Below, piece by piece: positions 34,322-41,946 of a stretch of 41,946 nt of DNA (its first letter is position 1; each line of letters begins with the position of its first letter). Location: NCBI GenBank assembly GCA_001831095.1, contig MIDP01000015.1:1-41946 (forward strand), in the 5' to 3' direction. The notes under the pieces were generated by a model that worked only from the letters and a program-made list of their open reading frames with translations, was not told where the DNA came from and ran no database searches. A program made the position numbers and the translations under genes. The stretch is from Verrucomicrobia bacterium GWF2_51_19 (GTDB lineage Bacteria > Verrucomicrobiota > Verrucomicrobiia > Opitutales > UBA12508).

Positions 34322-34960
34322 TTAATCGTTTGCGTCTTCGATAACTTTCCGCATTAACAACGCCTCTGATATTTGCCTGTCTGTGTAATACGCCATAACT
34401 CGACTCATCAATGTCTTTACGGGACTTTCTGGATTATAATAACCGTTAAGGTATGTTACCTGATCCTGGTTGTTCGCTATTGCAAACAACAGCGTGTACA
34501 AGTCTGGCCTTACCCCATGGTCAAGTAAGAAGTAAAATCGTGGCCATATCTGGTGCATCAGGGCCTCCATTAAAAGTCCACCATAACAAGCGAGGCGCTC
34601 GGCTTTCATTATATCGGCCTTTTGATTGATTAAATATTCAGCCACTTCTAGGTTATCGGAATAATCAAAAACTAAGTAAAGTGGAGTTACTTCTTTTTGA
34701 TTTTCTGTGATTGATAACTCTTCCTTATGATTACTTTGGTTTTGACTCTCTATAACGATAGGCTTACAGGAATTCTCCTGCAAGAAGTATATAATTCCAG
34801 TGCAATTTACGTCAGCACCCTTCTCAACCAATTCCTTGATAATCTCCAAAGATGGTTCTTGTTTCAGGCACTCCTGCAATAGCGCTTCATTTTCTTCTAT
34901 CCCGGCCCACAACGGAAAGGTGGAACAGAAGCCAACCAATAATAATATTAATTTTTTCAT
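34322..34960 (-). CDS. Exported ankyrin-repeat-like protein
   Basis: A 212-residue protein from ATG 34960; an upstream frame to 35008 adds 16 residues but would mask the signal peptide. It starts MKKLILLLVGFCSTFPLWAG, a clear Sec signal with cleavage near residue 20. The rest has ankyrin-like units: IIKELVEKGADVN near 40-52, PLYLVFDYSDNLEVAEYLINQKADIM near 95-120, and FYFLLDHGVRPDLYTLLFAIAN. The gene is clearly more AT-rich than its neighbours and lies between IS30-type ends, which suggests recent acquisition. Ankyrin proteins of intracellular bacteria are often host-directed, but this is inference. Confidence 0.75.
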   Translation of the reverse strand: MKKLILLLVGFCSTFPLWAGIEENEALLQECLKQEPSLEIIKELVEKGADVNCTGIIYFLQENSCKPIVIESQNQSNHKEELSITENQKEVTPLYLVFDYSDNLEVAEYLINQKADIMKAERLACYGGLLMEALMHQIWPRFYFLLDHGVRPDLYTLLFAIANNQDQVTYLNGYYNPESPVKTLMSRVMAYYTDRQISEALLMRKVIEDAND

Positions 34961-35049
34961 AATTTTGAATTTTGTCAGACAGTAGCCAATCAAAAAAATC
35001 TTTTTCACAATGTCAATCTTTTTTTACAAGTAATTGCAAGTTCAAGTAC

Positions 35050-35256
35050 GAAGTGCAACACGTGACAGGAAAAAAGAGAAGAGAGTTGAAAGGAAGGAGG
35101 AGAGATGCAAAGCTGGTGATTTTCTGAACAAAACCAGATAATAATATGTATAAGCATCTCTCCAAAGAAGAAAGATACCTAATAGAACAACTGATGAGTC
35201 AACAAAAGTCAAACCGAGAAATCGCCAAACTGATGGGGCGGTCGGCATGGTCATGA
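35050..35256 (+). mobile_element. Truncated IS30-family element (left end and transposase start)
   Basis: The left end GAAGTGCAAC at 35050 is followed about 90 bases later by the start of a transposase frame (35146). The element is cut off at about 35244, where a family C repeat begins. Its right end is not seen nearby. Confidence 0.65.
35146..35256 (+). pseudogene. IS30-family transposase fragment (N-terminal helix-turn-helix only)
   Basis: The frame starts MYKHLSKEERYLIEQLMSQQ and continues to an REIAKLMGRS motif, the conserved N-terminal HTH_38 domain of IS30 transposases, which binds the IS ends. After GRS the expected STISRE sequence is replaced by Ala-Trp-Ser-stop, because the sequence from 35245 on is family C repeat. 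A full enzyme has roughly 300-400 residues with a DDE domain, so this is a 36-residue relic. Confidence 0.78.
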
Positions 35257-35341
35257 GTGTTCTAATTTAAATTTCACCAAATGGTGAAAATTGTAATGCT
35301 ACCATGAAGCTTTTAAAATCAGTCAGCGTCTGCAAGACGCA
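35245..35341. repeat. Family C repeat fragment joined to IS30 remnant
   Basis: The first 44 bases (35245-35288) are the exact reverse complement of 18206-18249, including the tttcaccaaatggtgaaa palindrome. Then come about 35 unrelated bases and the gcgtctgcaagacgc palindrome near 35326-35340, also shared with the 18.1-kb copy. The sharp junction inside the transposase frame marks one end of the shared unit. Confidence 0.8.
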
Positions 35342-35972
35342 CTCGATGCGCCGTTAGAGAGCTCGGCGGGTCTATGGAGACTTTTGTGGCGCACTCCTTC
35401 AGTCTTCGAGAGCGGCTTTTGCTGATGTTTTTAAAAATATCTGATATTGATGAGGATTTTAAATATTCAAAATTTTGTATTTAATGTTTATTATAATTTT
35501 TAAACAAAAAGTCAAGCTTTTTCGCAATAAATCGTCGAGGCTAGATTCAGGGCCGACATACACAGCTACATAACGCCCAATGCTTCATCGAGCTATAGCG
35601 AATAAGTTAGCTGAAGCCCTGCGTGCGGAAACAAAGATATCGAGCTATAGCGAATAAACTATCTGCGGCCAAGAATGAGGGAAACAAGGCCGTCGAGCCT
35701 TCGCACACAAGCTCGTTGAAGCCCTGCGTGCGGGAATCGAGATTGTTTTTTTTGGATTATGTAAATATTAAAAGAGCTTCTGCCGCGCCGAAATTTTTTA
35801 CGAAAAAGCTTGACTTTTTATAAAAATACTATAAACAAGGATTTTTGTCTAAATACAGCGACAAATCCATTTCAATATCTTGTTTTTACAGCCATAGCCG
35901 CTCTCGAATGTAGAAGGAGTGCGCCATCAAAGGCTTTCATAGACCCGCCGAGCTCTCTAACGGCGCATCGAG
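35342..35972. repeat. Long inverted repeat (83-84 bp arms) around a non-coding AT-rich core
   Basis: The left arm 35342-35424 and right arm 35889-35972 are inverted copies with a modest number of mismatches; shared segments include gatgcgccgttagagagctc, ggcgggtctatg, ggcgcactccttc and tcgagagcggct. The core holds a perfect 19-base inverted pair (35506-35524 with 35801-35819). It also has two direct repeats: atcgagctatagcgaata at 35587 and 35639, and gaagccctgcgtgcgg at 35613 and 35718. No credible ORF was found in the core. Confidence 0.8.
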
Positions 35973-36029
35973 GGCGTGTTGACACACGCAGAGTTGTATG
36001 GAGTTAGTACTTCTAACGGCGCATTCAAG

Positions 36030-36267
36030 GGAGCATCGAAAAACCGATGCGCGGTAATAAAATTTCGCTAAGAATTGAGGCATATTACCTCAATCATTAG
36101 CGACATAGGGAAAAGTTCACCCACTGAAAATGGCCTTGAAAATGGCCACTGGTGCTGCAGCTAGCTTATACGCTATAGCTCGACGGCTTTATTCCAGCAT
36201 GTTGGGCTGCATCCTTGGAGCATCGAAAAACCGATGCGCGGTAATAAAATTTCGCTAAGAATTGAGG
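36030..36267. repeat. Pair of identical 51-bp direct repeats (family C end module)
   Basis: 36030-36080 and 36217-36267 appear identical: ggagcatcgaaaaaccgatg, then cgcggtaataaaatttcgct, then aagaattgagg. A reverse copy starts the family C repeat near 18095. Just after the first copy, cctcaatcattagcgacata is its partly inverted partner. The 136 bases between hold a small ggcc-ttgaaaat-ggcc palindrome and no ORF. The pair ends about 60 bases before dgkA, so the second copy may carry promoter or leader sequence. Confidence 0.82.
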
Positions 36268-36329
36268 TCACAGTGTTTGGCATAGGTCTTCGCTTGCATT
36301 TGTGCAAAACACCCGTACACTTAGGTTTT

Positions 36330-36758
36330 ATGAAGATTGTTCTTCTGACCAAGATACGGGAGTATTTTTTTAAAGAGAAGGTGGTGCCGAAGCCGAAGGG
36401 CATTCGTGGGCTGTTTCATAAGCTAAGGGCCTCTCTAGGCTACTCGTTGAGCGGACTGAAGGAGGTATTTGCTTCAGAACTGTCATTTCGACTGGAGGTA
36501 GCGTTGGGAGTCATTCTGATACCGCTTGTACTGTGGATGGACGACACGCCTTTTCAGAAATTGCTCCTCATCGGCAGCTACCTATTTGTCTTGATTGTGG
36601 AGCTCTTGAACACGGCTATCGAAGAGCTCGTCAACTGGATGTCTCCCGACAAGCACGTCCTAGCCAAAAAGATTAAAGACGCGGCCAGCGCGGCTGTTTT
36701 TCTCTCTATTTGCGTTTTGGTGCTGACATGGGGCCAATTTTTCTATTACATGTTATAA
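36330..36758 (+). CDS. dgkA: Diacylglycerol kinase / undecaprenol kinase (DgkA family)
   Basis: A 142-residue small integral membrane kinase with an N-terminal cytosolic helix and three spans. The family signature VELLNTAIEELVNW is at about residues 90-103, with Glu91, Asn94 and Glu98 as the conserved active-site residues, followed by AKKIKDAASAAVFLS. It phosphorylates diacylglycerol or undecaprenol. I chose the ATG at 36330; the frame extends upstream into the 51-bp repeat, which is unlikely to be coding. It probably leads an operon with the next genes (4-base gap, then overlap). Confidence 0.9.
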   Translation: MKIVLLTKIREYFFKEKVVPKPKGIRGLFHKLRASLGYSLSGLKEVFASELSFRLEVALGVILIPLVLWMDDTPFQKLLLIGSYLFVLIVELLNTAIEELVNWMSPDKHVLAKKIKDAASAAVFLSICVLVLTWGQFFYYML

Positions 36759-36762
36759 AAGC

Positions 36763-38349
36763 GTGAAGAAATTCCTTTTCATCTTTCTCTTTTTGGGAAG
36801 TGTCCTGTTTGCCGGCAAGGGCGACAATGGCCAACTCTTGGGCTACATCAAGGTCGACTGCTTGCAAGATCTGGAGCCGGGGCAGAAGTTTGACCGCTTT
36901 TTTAGGGACGTCGTTCCGTCTCGTGGGGCGCAAATGCTTCCCCTCATGCTGTTTGGGCCGTTTGGTTATCCGGATTTTTCTGGAATCGACACAACCAAGA
37001 ACCTGACGGTCTACTTTTTCCGCGACGCAAAGACGCAGGATATCTTCTTTCTGGCCTTCACGCATATGGAAGCGTTGAGCCCCGTCCGGGACTCGCTGAA
37101 AACCCTGGACTTGTTTACTTTTGAAAAAAGGGGCTATACGCTCGTTTCCAATGCCAGCGCGGTCAACATTGCTGAAAAGGACCTCCAAAAGTTGGCCGAC
37201 TTTCACCTGAGGCGCAACAAGAGTGATGTCCGCCTAAAAGTTTATGTGCCGAACGTCGCCGCCGACCTGCGTAATTTTGTTGAAACCACGGATGGCACTT
37301 TGGCAAAAGTCCTAGACTTTCTCTGTTCAGAGCTAAAATCGATCCACACGCTCACGTGCGCCTGTTACTTGTCGAACACGGAGGCCGTTGTCGGCGTCAA
37401 TGTGGAATCGGAGCCAAACAAGCCCTTTGCAAAGCTGCTCTCCGCTCCCCTGCCAACAAGCGTCAAGGCCAATGGCTTTTTCCCAAAGGACAACGCTTAT
37501 GCCTGTACGCTGCGCATAAACCCATTAGCTGTTCGTCAATACCTCGAGTATTGTCTGCAACACGTGGCCGATATTTTGCAACAAAAGCCGCAATGGCAGT
37601 CGCTTGCACGCGGTTTCATGTCGCTCAAAGACAACCTGAGCGGGTTTCTGGACATGAGCGACGGCACGGGCGCTTATACCCTGAATTTCGGCCCACAGGG
37701 CATGGTTGGACAGGGATTATATGGACTGAAAAAGCCCATTCTGGCGTCCGACTTCGAGCCCAAGCTAAAAAGCTACTACGAGCGCACGATGCCTGCCTTA
37801 TTGACGCAATACCGCTATGATTGCCAGCGGGCAGACGTCAAGGAGCCGATATACGCCGTCGAAGTGGCCAACCGAGGTTCCGATATGCCTGTTGTAGACA
37901 AGAATTACCTGACGTTCACGCCGGACTTTGTCGTGATGTCGAACCAGATTGACACGTTGCGCCAAATGACGGCCATGAAGGCTCCGCAAAAGCCATCCTT
38001 GGCCGATTCGCTTGTGTTGACGGATGCCTGCGCCGCTATGAGCTCGTTAAATTTGTCTCAATGGGCCCGACAAGTGCGCCTCAACGACATTCAAAAACTC
38101 TTTCCCGAAGGCAACATCAAGGAACTGACGCAGCTCTGGGAACGCCTACAAAAGACGTCTTTGAGACCCTTTGAGGACAAGGTTTTTGTCGAAAAGGGCA
38201 ACCTCAACTACGTCGCGACGCTGCCCTACGAGACGCTCAAAGAAATGGTTGCCCTCTTGGACGCCCTCCTGATTCACCTTCACGAGATGCTGCCTGAAGC
38301 GCCACAAAAGGTGATCGAACCCAATATTTCAGCCAATCCACCATTATGA
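36763..38349 (+). CDS. Exported protein of unknown function, 528 residues
   Basis: The GTG start gives a Sec signal peptide (MKKFLFIFLFLGSVLFAGKG), probably cut near residue 17. There is no lipobox Cys at the cleavage site and no further membrane span. The mature part is soluble-looking, with segments such as FAKLLSAPLPTSVKANGFFPKDNAYACTLRI (about 225-255), LSGFLDMSDGTGAYTLNF near 295-312 and a helical C-terminus. I do not recognise the family. The pattern of repeated alpha/beta blocks suggests a periplasmic or surface protein. It starts 4 bases after dgkA and overlaps the FkbM gene by ATGA. Confidence 0.75.
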   Translation: MKKFLFIFLFLGSVLFAGKGDNGQLLGYIKVDCLQDLEPGQKFDRFFRDVVPSRGAQMLPLMLFGPFGYPDFSGIDTTKNLTVYFFRDAKTQDIFFLAFTHMEALSPVRDSLKTLDLFTFEKRGYTLVSNASAVNIAEKDLQKLADFHLRRNKSDVRLKVYVPNVAADLRNFVETTDGTLAKVLDFLCSELKSIHTLTCACYLSNTEAVVGVNVESEPNKPFAKLLSAPLPTSVKANGFFPKDNAYACTLRINPLAVRQYLEYCLQHVADILQQKPQWQSLARGFMSLKDNLSGFLDMSDGTGAYTLNFGPQGMVGQGLYGLKKPILASDFEPKLKSYYERTMPALLTQYRYDCQRADVKEPIYAVEVANRGSDMPVVDKNYLTFTPDFVVMSNQIDTLRQMTAMKAPQKPSLADSLVLTDACAAMSSLNLSQWARQVRLNDIQKLFPEGNIKELTQLWERLQKTSLRPFEDKVFVEKGNLNYVATLPYETLKEMVALLDALLIHLHEMLPEAPQKVIEPNISANPPL

Positions 38350-39074
38350 GTACCTTCAAGCGACACAATCTCGAGGAAGTCCTCAACGCCATGAAGCGCA
38401 ATGGCTTGCGCGTGAGCACGATTATCGATGTCGGCATAGCTTACGGAACGCCGGGGCTATACGGTACCATTGACGCTGTTCAATACCACTTGATTGAGCC
38501 CCTCAAGGAGTATTTGGGCACCATTCAAGACCTTTGCAAAAAATACCCGGCGACCTACACCCTCGCGGCCGCGGGCGAACAAAAAGGGACACTTACGTTC
38601 AATGTTCACCCAGACATGAGTGGGTCTTCATTTCTCAGCGAATCTGAGGGCAAGCACGTCGACGGCACACCGCGGACAGTGCCCGTCACGACGATCGACG
38701 ACGAGGTCCGCCAGCACGCGCTCAAGGGGCCGTTTCTCATCAAGGTCGATGTTCAAGGCTTTGAATTGCAGGTGCTCAACGGAGCTCAAAAAACGCTTGC
38801 ACAAACAGAGGCCATTATTCTCGAAGTCTCGCTCTTTTCCTTTTATCAACAATCGCCGTTATTTGCAGACGTCATTGCGTACATGGCCGCTCGTGGGTTT
38901 GCGCCCTACGACATCTTTGGAGCCACCTATCGCCCGCTCGACGACGCCCTTGGCCAGATAGACATCGCTTTTGTCAAAAACACCAGCCAGTTGCGCCAAA
39001 GCCAGCATTTCGCTTCCCAAGAACAACGCAAGGCCATGACGCTTGAGCGCATGAAGCATTTGAATCCAAGGTAA
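38346..39074 (+). CDS. FkbM-family methyltransferase
   Basis: A 242-residue SAM-dependent methyltransferase of the FkbM type. TIIDVGIAYGTPGLYG (about 21-36) replaces the usual DVGANxG SAM loop. HLIEPLKEYLGTIQ, VPVTTIDDEV near 111-120, IKVDVQGFELQVLNGA near 129-144 and AIILEVSLFSFY match the family. FkbM enzymes mostly O-methylate sugars or polyketides, so glycan methylation is likely. Translation is coupled to the upstream exported protein. FolC and glycosyltransferase genes follow. Confidence 0.85.
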   Translation: MSTFKRHNLEEVLNAMKRNGLRVSTIIDVGIAYGTPGLYGTIDAVQYHLIEPLKEYLGTIQDLCKKYPATYTLAAAGEQKGTLTFNVHPDMSGSSFLSESEGKHVDGTPRTVPVTTIDDEVRQHALKGPFLIKVDVQGFELQVLNGAQKTLAQTEAIILEVSLFSFYQQSPLFADVIAYMAARGFAPYDIFGATYRPLDDALGQIDIAFVKNTSQLRQSQHFASQEQRKAMTLERMKHLNPR

Positions 39075-39082
39075 GGCGTGTC

Positions 39083-40345
39083 ATGGATCTCGAGATATTC
39101 AAGCATCAACGGCACTATAACCGCGATGGCCGCGAGCGGCTGGGGGCATTTTTGGAGTTTGCTGGAAAGCCGCAATGCGCGTATCCGGTGATTCAAGTTA
39201 CTGGGACCAATGGCAAGGGTTCGGTCTGTGCGCTGTTGGAGTTGATGTTGCGAACGGCAGGCTATCGGACGGGCCTGTACACCAACCCCAGCCTGATCGA
39301 CGAAGATGAAATGTACCGCATCAACGGGAAAATGCGGCGTTTTTGCCAAAAAGATGACGTCAAAGAGGCCCTAACCCGCGACATTCAAAACTTTCCGGTC
39401 AATACAAAGGCCATCACATTTACGGACTACTTTTACCTGCAGGCCGTTTACTTTTTCCAACAAGAGGCCCCGGATGTGGCCATTTTTGAGGCAAACGCCG
39501 GTGGTTACTGGGACCCTGGTTATACCATGGAGCCCTTTGTCAGTGTCGTGACGTCGGTTGGTGAGGATCACTTTGACACCTTTGGCGACTCGGTGGAGGC
39601 GGTTGCCTTTGAGAAGTCGGCGGTGATTCGTCCAAACAGGCCTCTGATTTTGGGTAAAATGCCGCCGTCGTGCGAGGCGATTCTACGCCGAGAGGCCGCC
39701 GCAAAGGGAGCACCCGTGTTCTCGATTCGCGAACGCTTTGGTGAAGACCTAAATAACTACCCACAGTCGGTCTTGCCGGGTGATTATCATCGTTTGAACG
39801 CCGCCATCGCAATCTTGACGCTCGAATGCATCCAGGATCGTTTTCCAGTGACACAAACGGCCATTCAATACGGTCTGGATCACGTCTTTTGGCCGGCTCG
39901 TTGGCAACGTTTTCCGCTCTCGAATGGCCGCCTCTTGCTCGTCGATTTCACGCACAATCCGGAGGGCATTCGGGCGATTGAGCCGCAATTGCAGGCATTG
40001 TACGAGGGGCGTGGGCCCGTGATCTGCTTTTTGAGCATATTTTACGAGTACCGGGCGCGCGTCATGGTTCCAATGCTTGCCAAGTACTCAAAGGCCTTTG
40101 TCTTCGTGCAATCGTCGGCAGAGCACTTCATGACATTTGATGAATTTAAAACGTTTATTCCAAAAGACTTTCGTGGCACCGTCACGCAATCCACTGTGGA
40201 GGCAGTGTTCCCCGGCATTCACCAGTGCGCACTTGGAGATGCCAACGACACCATCCTGCTCCTAGGTTCGCCAGTCGGCATCATCGCGCCGTCCGTGACA
40301 CGCTTTTTCATCAGCGTAGACGACATGCAGGAGTTGGCCGATTAA
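39083..40345 (+). CDS. folC: Folylpolyglutamate synthase-like Mur ligase
   Basis: A 420-residue ligase of the FolC/Mur family, which adds glutamate to folates using ATP. The P-loop is VTGTNGKGS (41-47 core), followed by GYRTGLYTNPSLIDEDEMYRI near 64-84, FTDYFYLQAVYFF, and SVGEDHFDTFGDSVEAVAFEKSAVI near 155-180, where FolC has HxxxLG-type residues. The C-terminal domain has LLVDFTHNPEGI near 290. It starts 8 bases after the FkbM stop. Dihydrofolate synthase activity is possible too; specificity cannot be told from sequence. Confidence 0.9.
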   Translation: MDLEIFKHQRHYNRDGRERLGAFLEFAGKPQCAYPVIQVTGTNGKGSVCALLELMLRTAGYRTGLYTNPSLIDEDEMYRINGKMRRFCQKDDVKEALTRDIQNFPVNTKAITFTDYFYLQAVYFFQQEAPDVAIFEANAGGYWDPGYTMEPFVSVVTSVGEDHFDTFGDSVEAVAFEKSAVIRPNRPLILGKMPPSCEAILRREAAAKGAPVFSIRERFGEDLNNYPQSVLPGDYHRLNAAIAILTLECIQDRFPVTQTAIQYGLDHVFWPARWQRFPLSNGRLLLVDFTHNPEGIRAIEPQLQALYEGRGPVICFLSIFYEYRARVMVPMLAKYSKAFVFVQSSAEHFMTFDEFKTFIPKDFRGTVTQSTVEAVFPGIHQCALGDANDTILLLGSPVGIIAPSVTRFFISVDDMQELAD

Positions 40346-40384
40346 CCTTGAAATAGCTAGCGCTGGAGCTAAACTTGCTCTGTC

Positions 40385-41362
40385 TTGAAGAATTCCATCG
40401 TCATTACTTCTATTTTTGGGCCGACAAAAACTGCGCAAACATGTTCACAATGGACAGACTGGGCAACGTTCGTCATCGGCGATCGCAAGACGCCGCCCTG
40501 GCACCATGACGGCGTTGAGTATTATTCACTCGCTCAACAGGTGGCGGATTTCGGGAAAATTTTCCCAGAAAACAGCTATGCGCGGAAAAACATCGGCTAT
40601 CTGTATGCCATGCGCAACGGCAGTGAGTGGATTTTAGAGACCGATGACGACACGTACCCGCTGGAGCGTATCGACGATTACCTCTGTTTGAATGTCGAGG
40701 CGCCTGTTCTGACAGCGGACGTCGGTTACGTCAATTCCTTTGCGCCCTATTTCCCAAATGACCACGTGTGGCCAAGAGGGTTTCCGTTGCAATATTTGAA
40801 CGAAAAACCGCGTGTCGAGGCGTCTGTCAAACGAACATGCCCATTGCGGCAATTCATGATTGCGGGTAACTCTGACTTTGACGCCATTTATCGCCTGACG
40901 GGGAAATCCCTGAACATCGACAGCTCACATCGGCAGCAATACCTCGTCGATGATGCCGCTTATGCCCCTGTGAACACACAGGCAACGCTCTGGCACCGAT
41001 CGGTGTTTCCGCTGCTCTACCTGCCGTCGACGACCACCATGCGCGTCTGTGACATTTTAAAAGGTTATGTCGCTCAACGCTGTCTCAAGGCGAAAGGTTG
41101 GTCCATCGGTATCGCTCCGGCCCTCTTTTTCCAAGAGAGAAACGCCCACGACTACTTCCAAGACTTTAAGGGCGAAGTCCCTCTATATCTCTATACGCGA
41201 GACATTGTGGAAGGCCTCAAGGCGCTCACCTTGACGGGCGACCTTTGTCAAGACCTGCGCCTCTGCTACACTTACCTCTGCGACACCTTTGAAAACAAGG
41301 GTCTCATTCACAAGGAAGAACTAACTTTGTTAAACAAATGGCTCACACTCTGCCATGAATAA
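40385..41362 (+). CDS. STELLO-like (DUF288) glycosyltransferase
   Basis: A 325-residue soluble protein, starting at TTG 40385, the only in-frame start after the preceding stop at 40370. Typical segments: SIVITSIFGPTKTAQ near 4-17, FVIGDRKTPPW, YYSLAQQ, RKNIGYLYAMRNGSEWILETDDD (68-89, with the DxD-type metal site) and YVNSFAPYFPNDHVWPRGFPL. These resemble DUF288/STELLO proteins, better known from plants and animals and scattered in bacteria. A nucleotide-sugar transferase role is inferred. It overlaps the next gene by 8 bases, so they likely act together. Confidence 0.72.
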   Translation: MKNSIVITSIFGPTKTAQTCSQWTDWATFVIGDRKTPPWHHDGVEYYSLAQQVADFGKIFPENSYARKNIGYLYAMRNGSEWILETDDDTYPLERIDDYLCLNVEAPVLTADVGYVNSFAPYFPNDHVWPRGFPLQYLNEKPRVEASVKRTCPLRQFMIAGNSDFDAIYRLTGKSLNIDSSHRQQYLVDDAAYAPVNTQATLWHRSVFPLLYLPSTTTMRVCDILKGYVAQRCLKAKGWSIGIAPALFFQERNAHDYFQDFKGEVPLYLYTRDIVEGLKALTLTGDLCQDLRLCYTYLCDTFENKGLIHKEELTLLNKWLTLCHE

Positions 41363-41946
41363 AAAACTTTTGATTGTCGGCATTCGCCAATACCGCCGCG
41401 AAAACCTCATAGAGAATGTCCTTCGCTGGGGCCAGCGCGGTGTCGATTGTGTAGTTGTTCCCATAGATGAGTTGCAAACGGTCGCCTGGGACACGATTGG
41501 CGCAGTCTACCTGCCGCTTTCAAGGGATCTGTCTTTTTGCAAAGAGGTTCCAGAAACGATTCCGCTGATTCTCGATTATGACGGCTCCAATGGTGGCAAA
41601 TTGGTAGGAGATGAACAGCTCGGAATCAGACGTTTTGCCTTTCGACGAGCATTTGGCGACCACATTCGATATAAGCACAGTATGGCGGTGCCTTACATTC
41701 ATTTACCGATGGACGAGCCTCTTTCGGATGAAAAAGATGTCATCATTGTCGATACGCACACGTGGTTGGCCACACCCTGGCAGTTTTCGCTCATCGCTTT
41801 GTTGGCGCAATTGGGAATGTCGTATGATAGCCTCGTCAATGCCATTGGCCGCCCACTTCGTTTTTACCTGACCAGCTTTGTCCCGCTTAAGAATTACATG
41901 ACGCCCGTGCATGCCTACCTCGCGCAAATTCCAAATGCTCCCCAAA
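41355..41946 (+). CDS. Hypothetical protein, 3' truncated by window end
   Basis: An ATG frame open to the last base (197 codons). It starts MNKKLLIVGIRQYRRENLIE, a beta-strand then helix like the start of a Rossmann-type fold, followed by VDCVVVPIDELQTVAWDTIG, IPLILDYDGSNGG, and VIIVDTHTWLATPWQFSLIAL. I recognise no family. The 8-base overlap with the STELLO-like gene suggests a joint role, possibly glycan-related. The rest of the protein lies beyond the window. Confidence 0.65.
   Translation, partial: MNKKLLIVGIRQYRRENLIENVLRWGQRGVDCVVVPIDELQTVAWDTIGAVYLPLSRDLSFCKEVPETIPLILDYDGSNGGKLVGDEQLGIRRFAFRRAFGDHIRYKHSMAVPYIHLPMDEPLSDEKDVIIVDTHTWLATPWQFSLIALLAQLGMSYDSLVNAIGRPLRFYLTSFVPLKNYMTPVHAYLAQIPNAPQ

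Noticed and set aside
36234-36329. N-terminal extension of dgkA into the 51-bp repeat
   Set aside because: The added residues are encoded by repeat sequence that occurs elsewhere without a gene, and DgkA proteins start near the ATG at 36330.

Overview
The window most likely comes from a member of the Chlamydiota (PVC superphylum), probably a deep-branching environmental lineage and not a classical pathogen. Three gene arrangements support this. One is a type III secretion block in the chlamydial order sctO-sctP-sctQ, here followed by sctR. The second is coaE directly upstream of rho. The third is a CT398-like coiled-coil zinc-ribbon protein. Kdo synthesis (kdsB) shows a Gram-negative envelope. 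Other content is unusual for textbook chlamydiae: CheB/CheR chemotaxis enzymes, an HDOD protein, a sodium-pumping biotin decarboxylase with a succinate CoA-transferase, and two DUF4143 ATPases. The assignment is inference from gene content; no 16S gene is present.

Layout. 1-2.4 kb: 3' part of cheB, cheR and an HDOD gene. 2.6-4.0 kb: sufD-sufT. 4.2-7.2 kb: minus-strand T3SS operon sctO-P-Q-R. 7.2-9.4 kb: a DUF4143 ATPase and a VC0807-like membrane protein. 9.8-13.4 kb: minus-strand operon ugd-kdsB-cellulose-synthase-like GT2, a candidate surface-glycan module. 13.5-18.0 kb: coaE-rho, an unknown gene with a STAS protein, and frr. 18.4-20.4 kb: an orphan ABC ATPase, rpsU, a DUF374 acyltransferase and a small membrane ORF. 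20.5-23.5 kb: a second DUF4143 ATPase and ptsI. 23.6-27.2 kb: decarboxylase gamma, biotin-carrier and beta subunits plus a CoA-transferase, pointing to succinate/propionate-type fermentation coupled to Na+ export. 27.4-27.9 kb: a BrnT-like toxin-antitoxin pair. 28.0-31.4 kb: an APH-fold kinase, the CT398-like protein and GDP-fucose synthase. 31.7 kb: tRNA-Val(GAC). 31.8-34.2 kb: nnr-rsmA. 34.3-36.3 kb: a repeat-rich island with a secreted ankyrin-type gene and IS30 debris. 36.3-41.9 kb: dgkA, an exported unknown, an FkbM methyltransferase, folC, a STELLO-like glycosyltransferase and a partial unknown gene.

The most striking feature is not a gene. Many gaps hold elements of about 115-130 bp whose outer arms pair with each other, often starting at the upstream stop codon and ending in a T-run like a terminator. 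They enclose one of two conserved cores (families A and B below). The arm sequence differs between copies but pairing is kept, which suggests structured RNA or elements nested in terminators. A third family (C) is built from strings of small palindromes. It interrupts an IS30 transposase remnant at 35.2 kb and recurs at 18.1 kb.

Reading frames were judged by eye from sequence and motifs. No database search, folding or alignment program was run.
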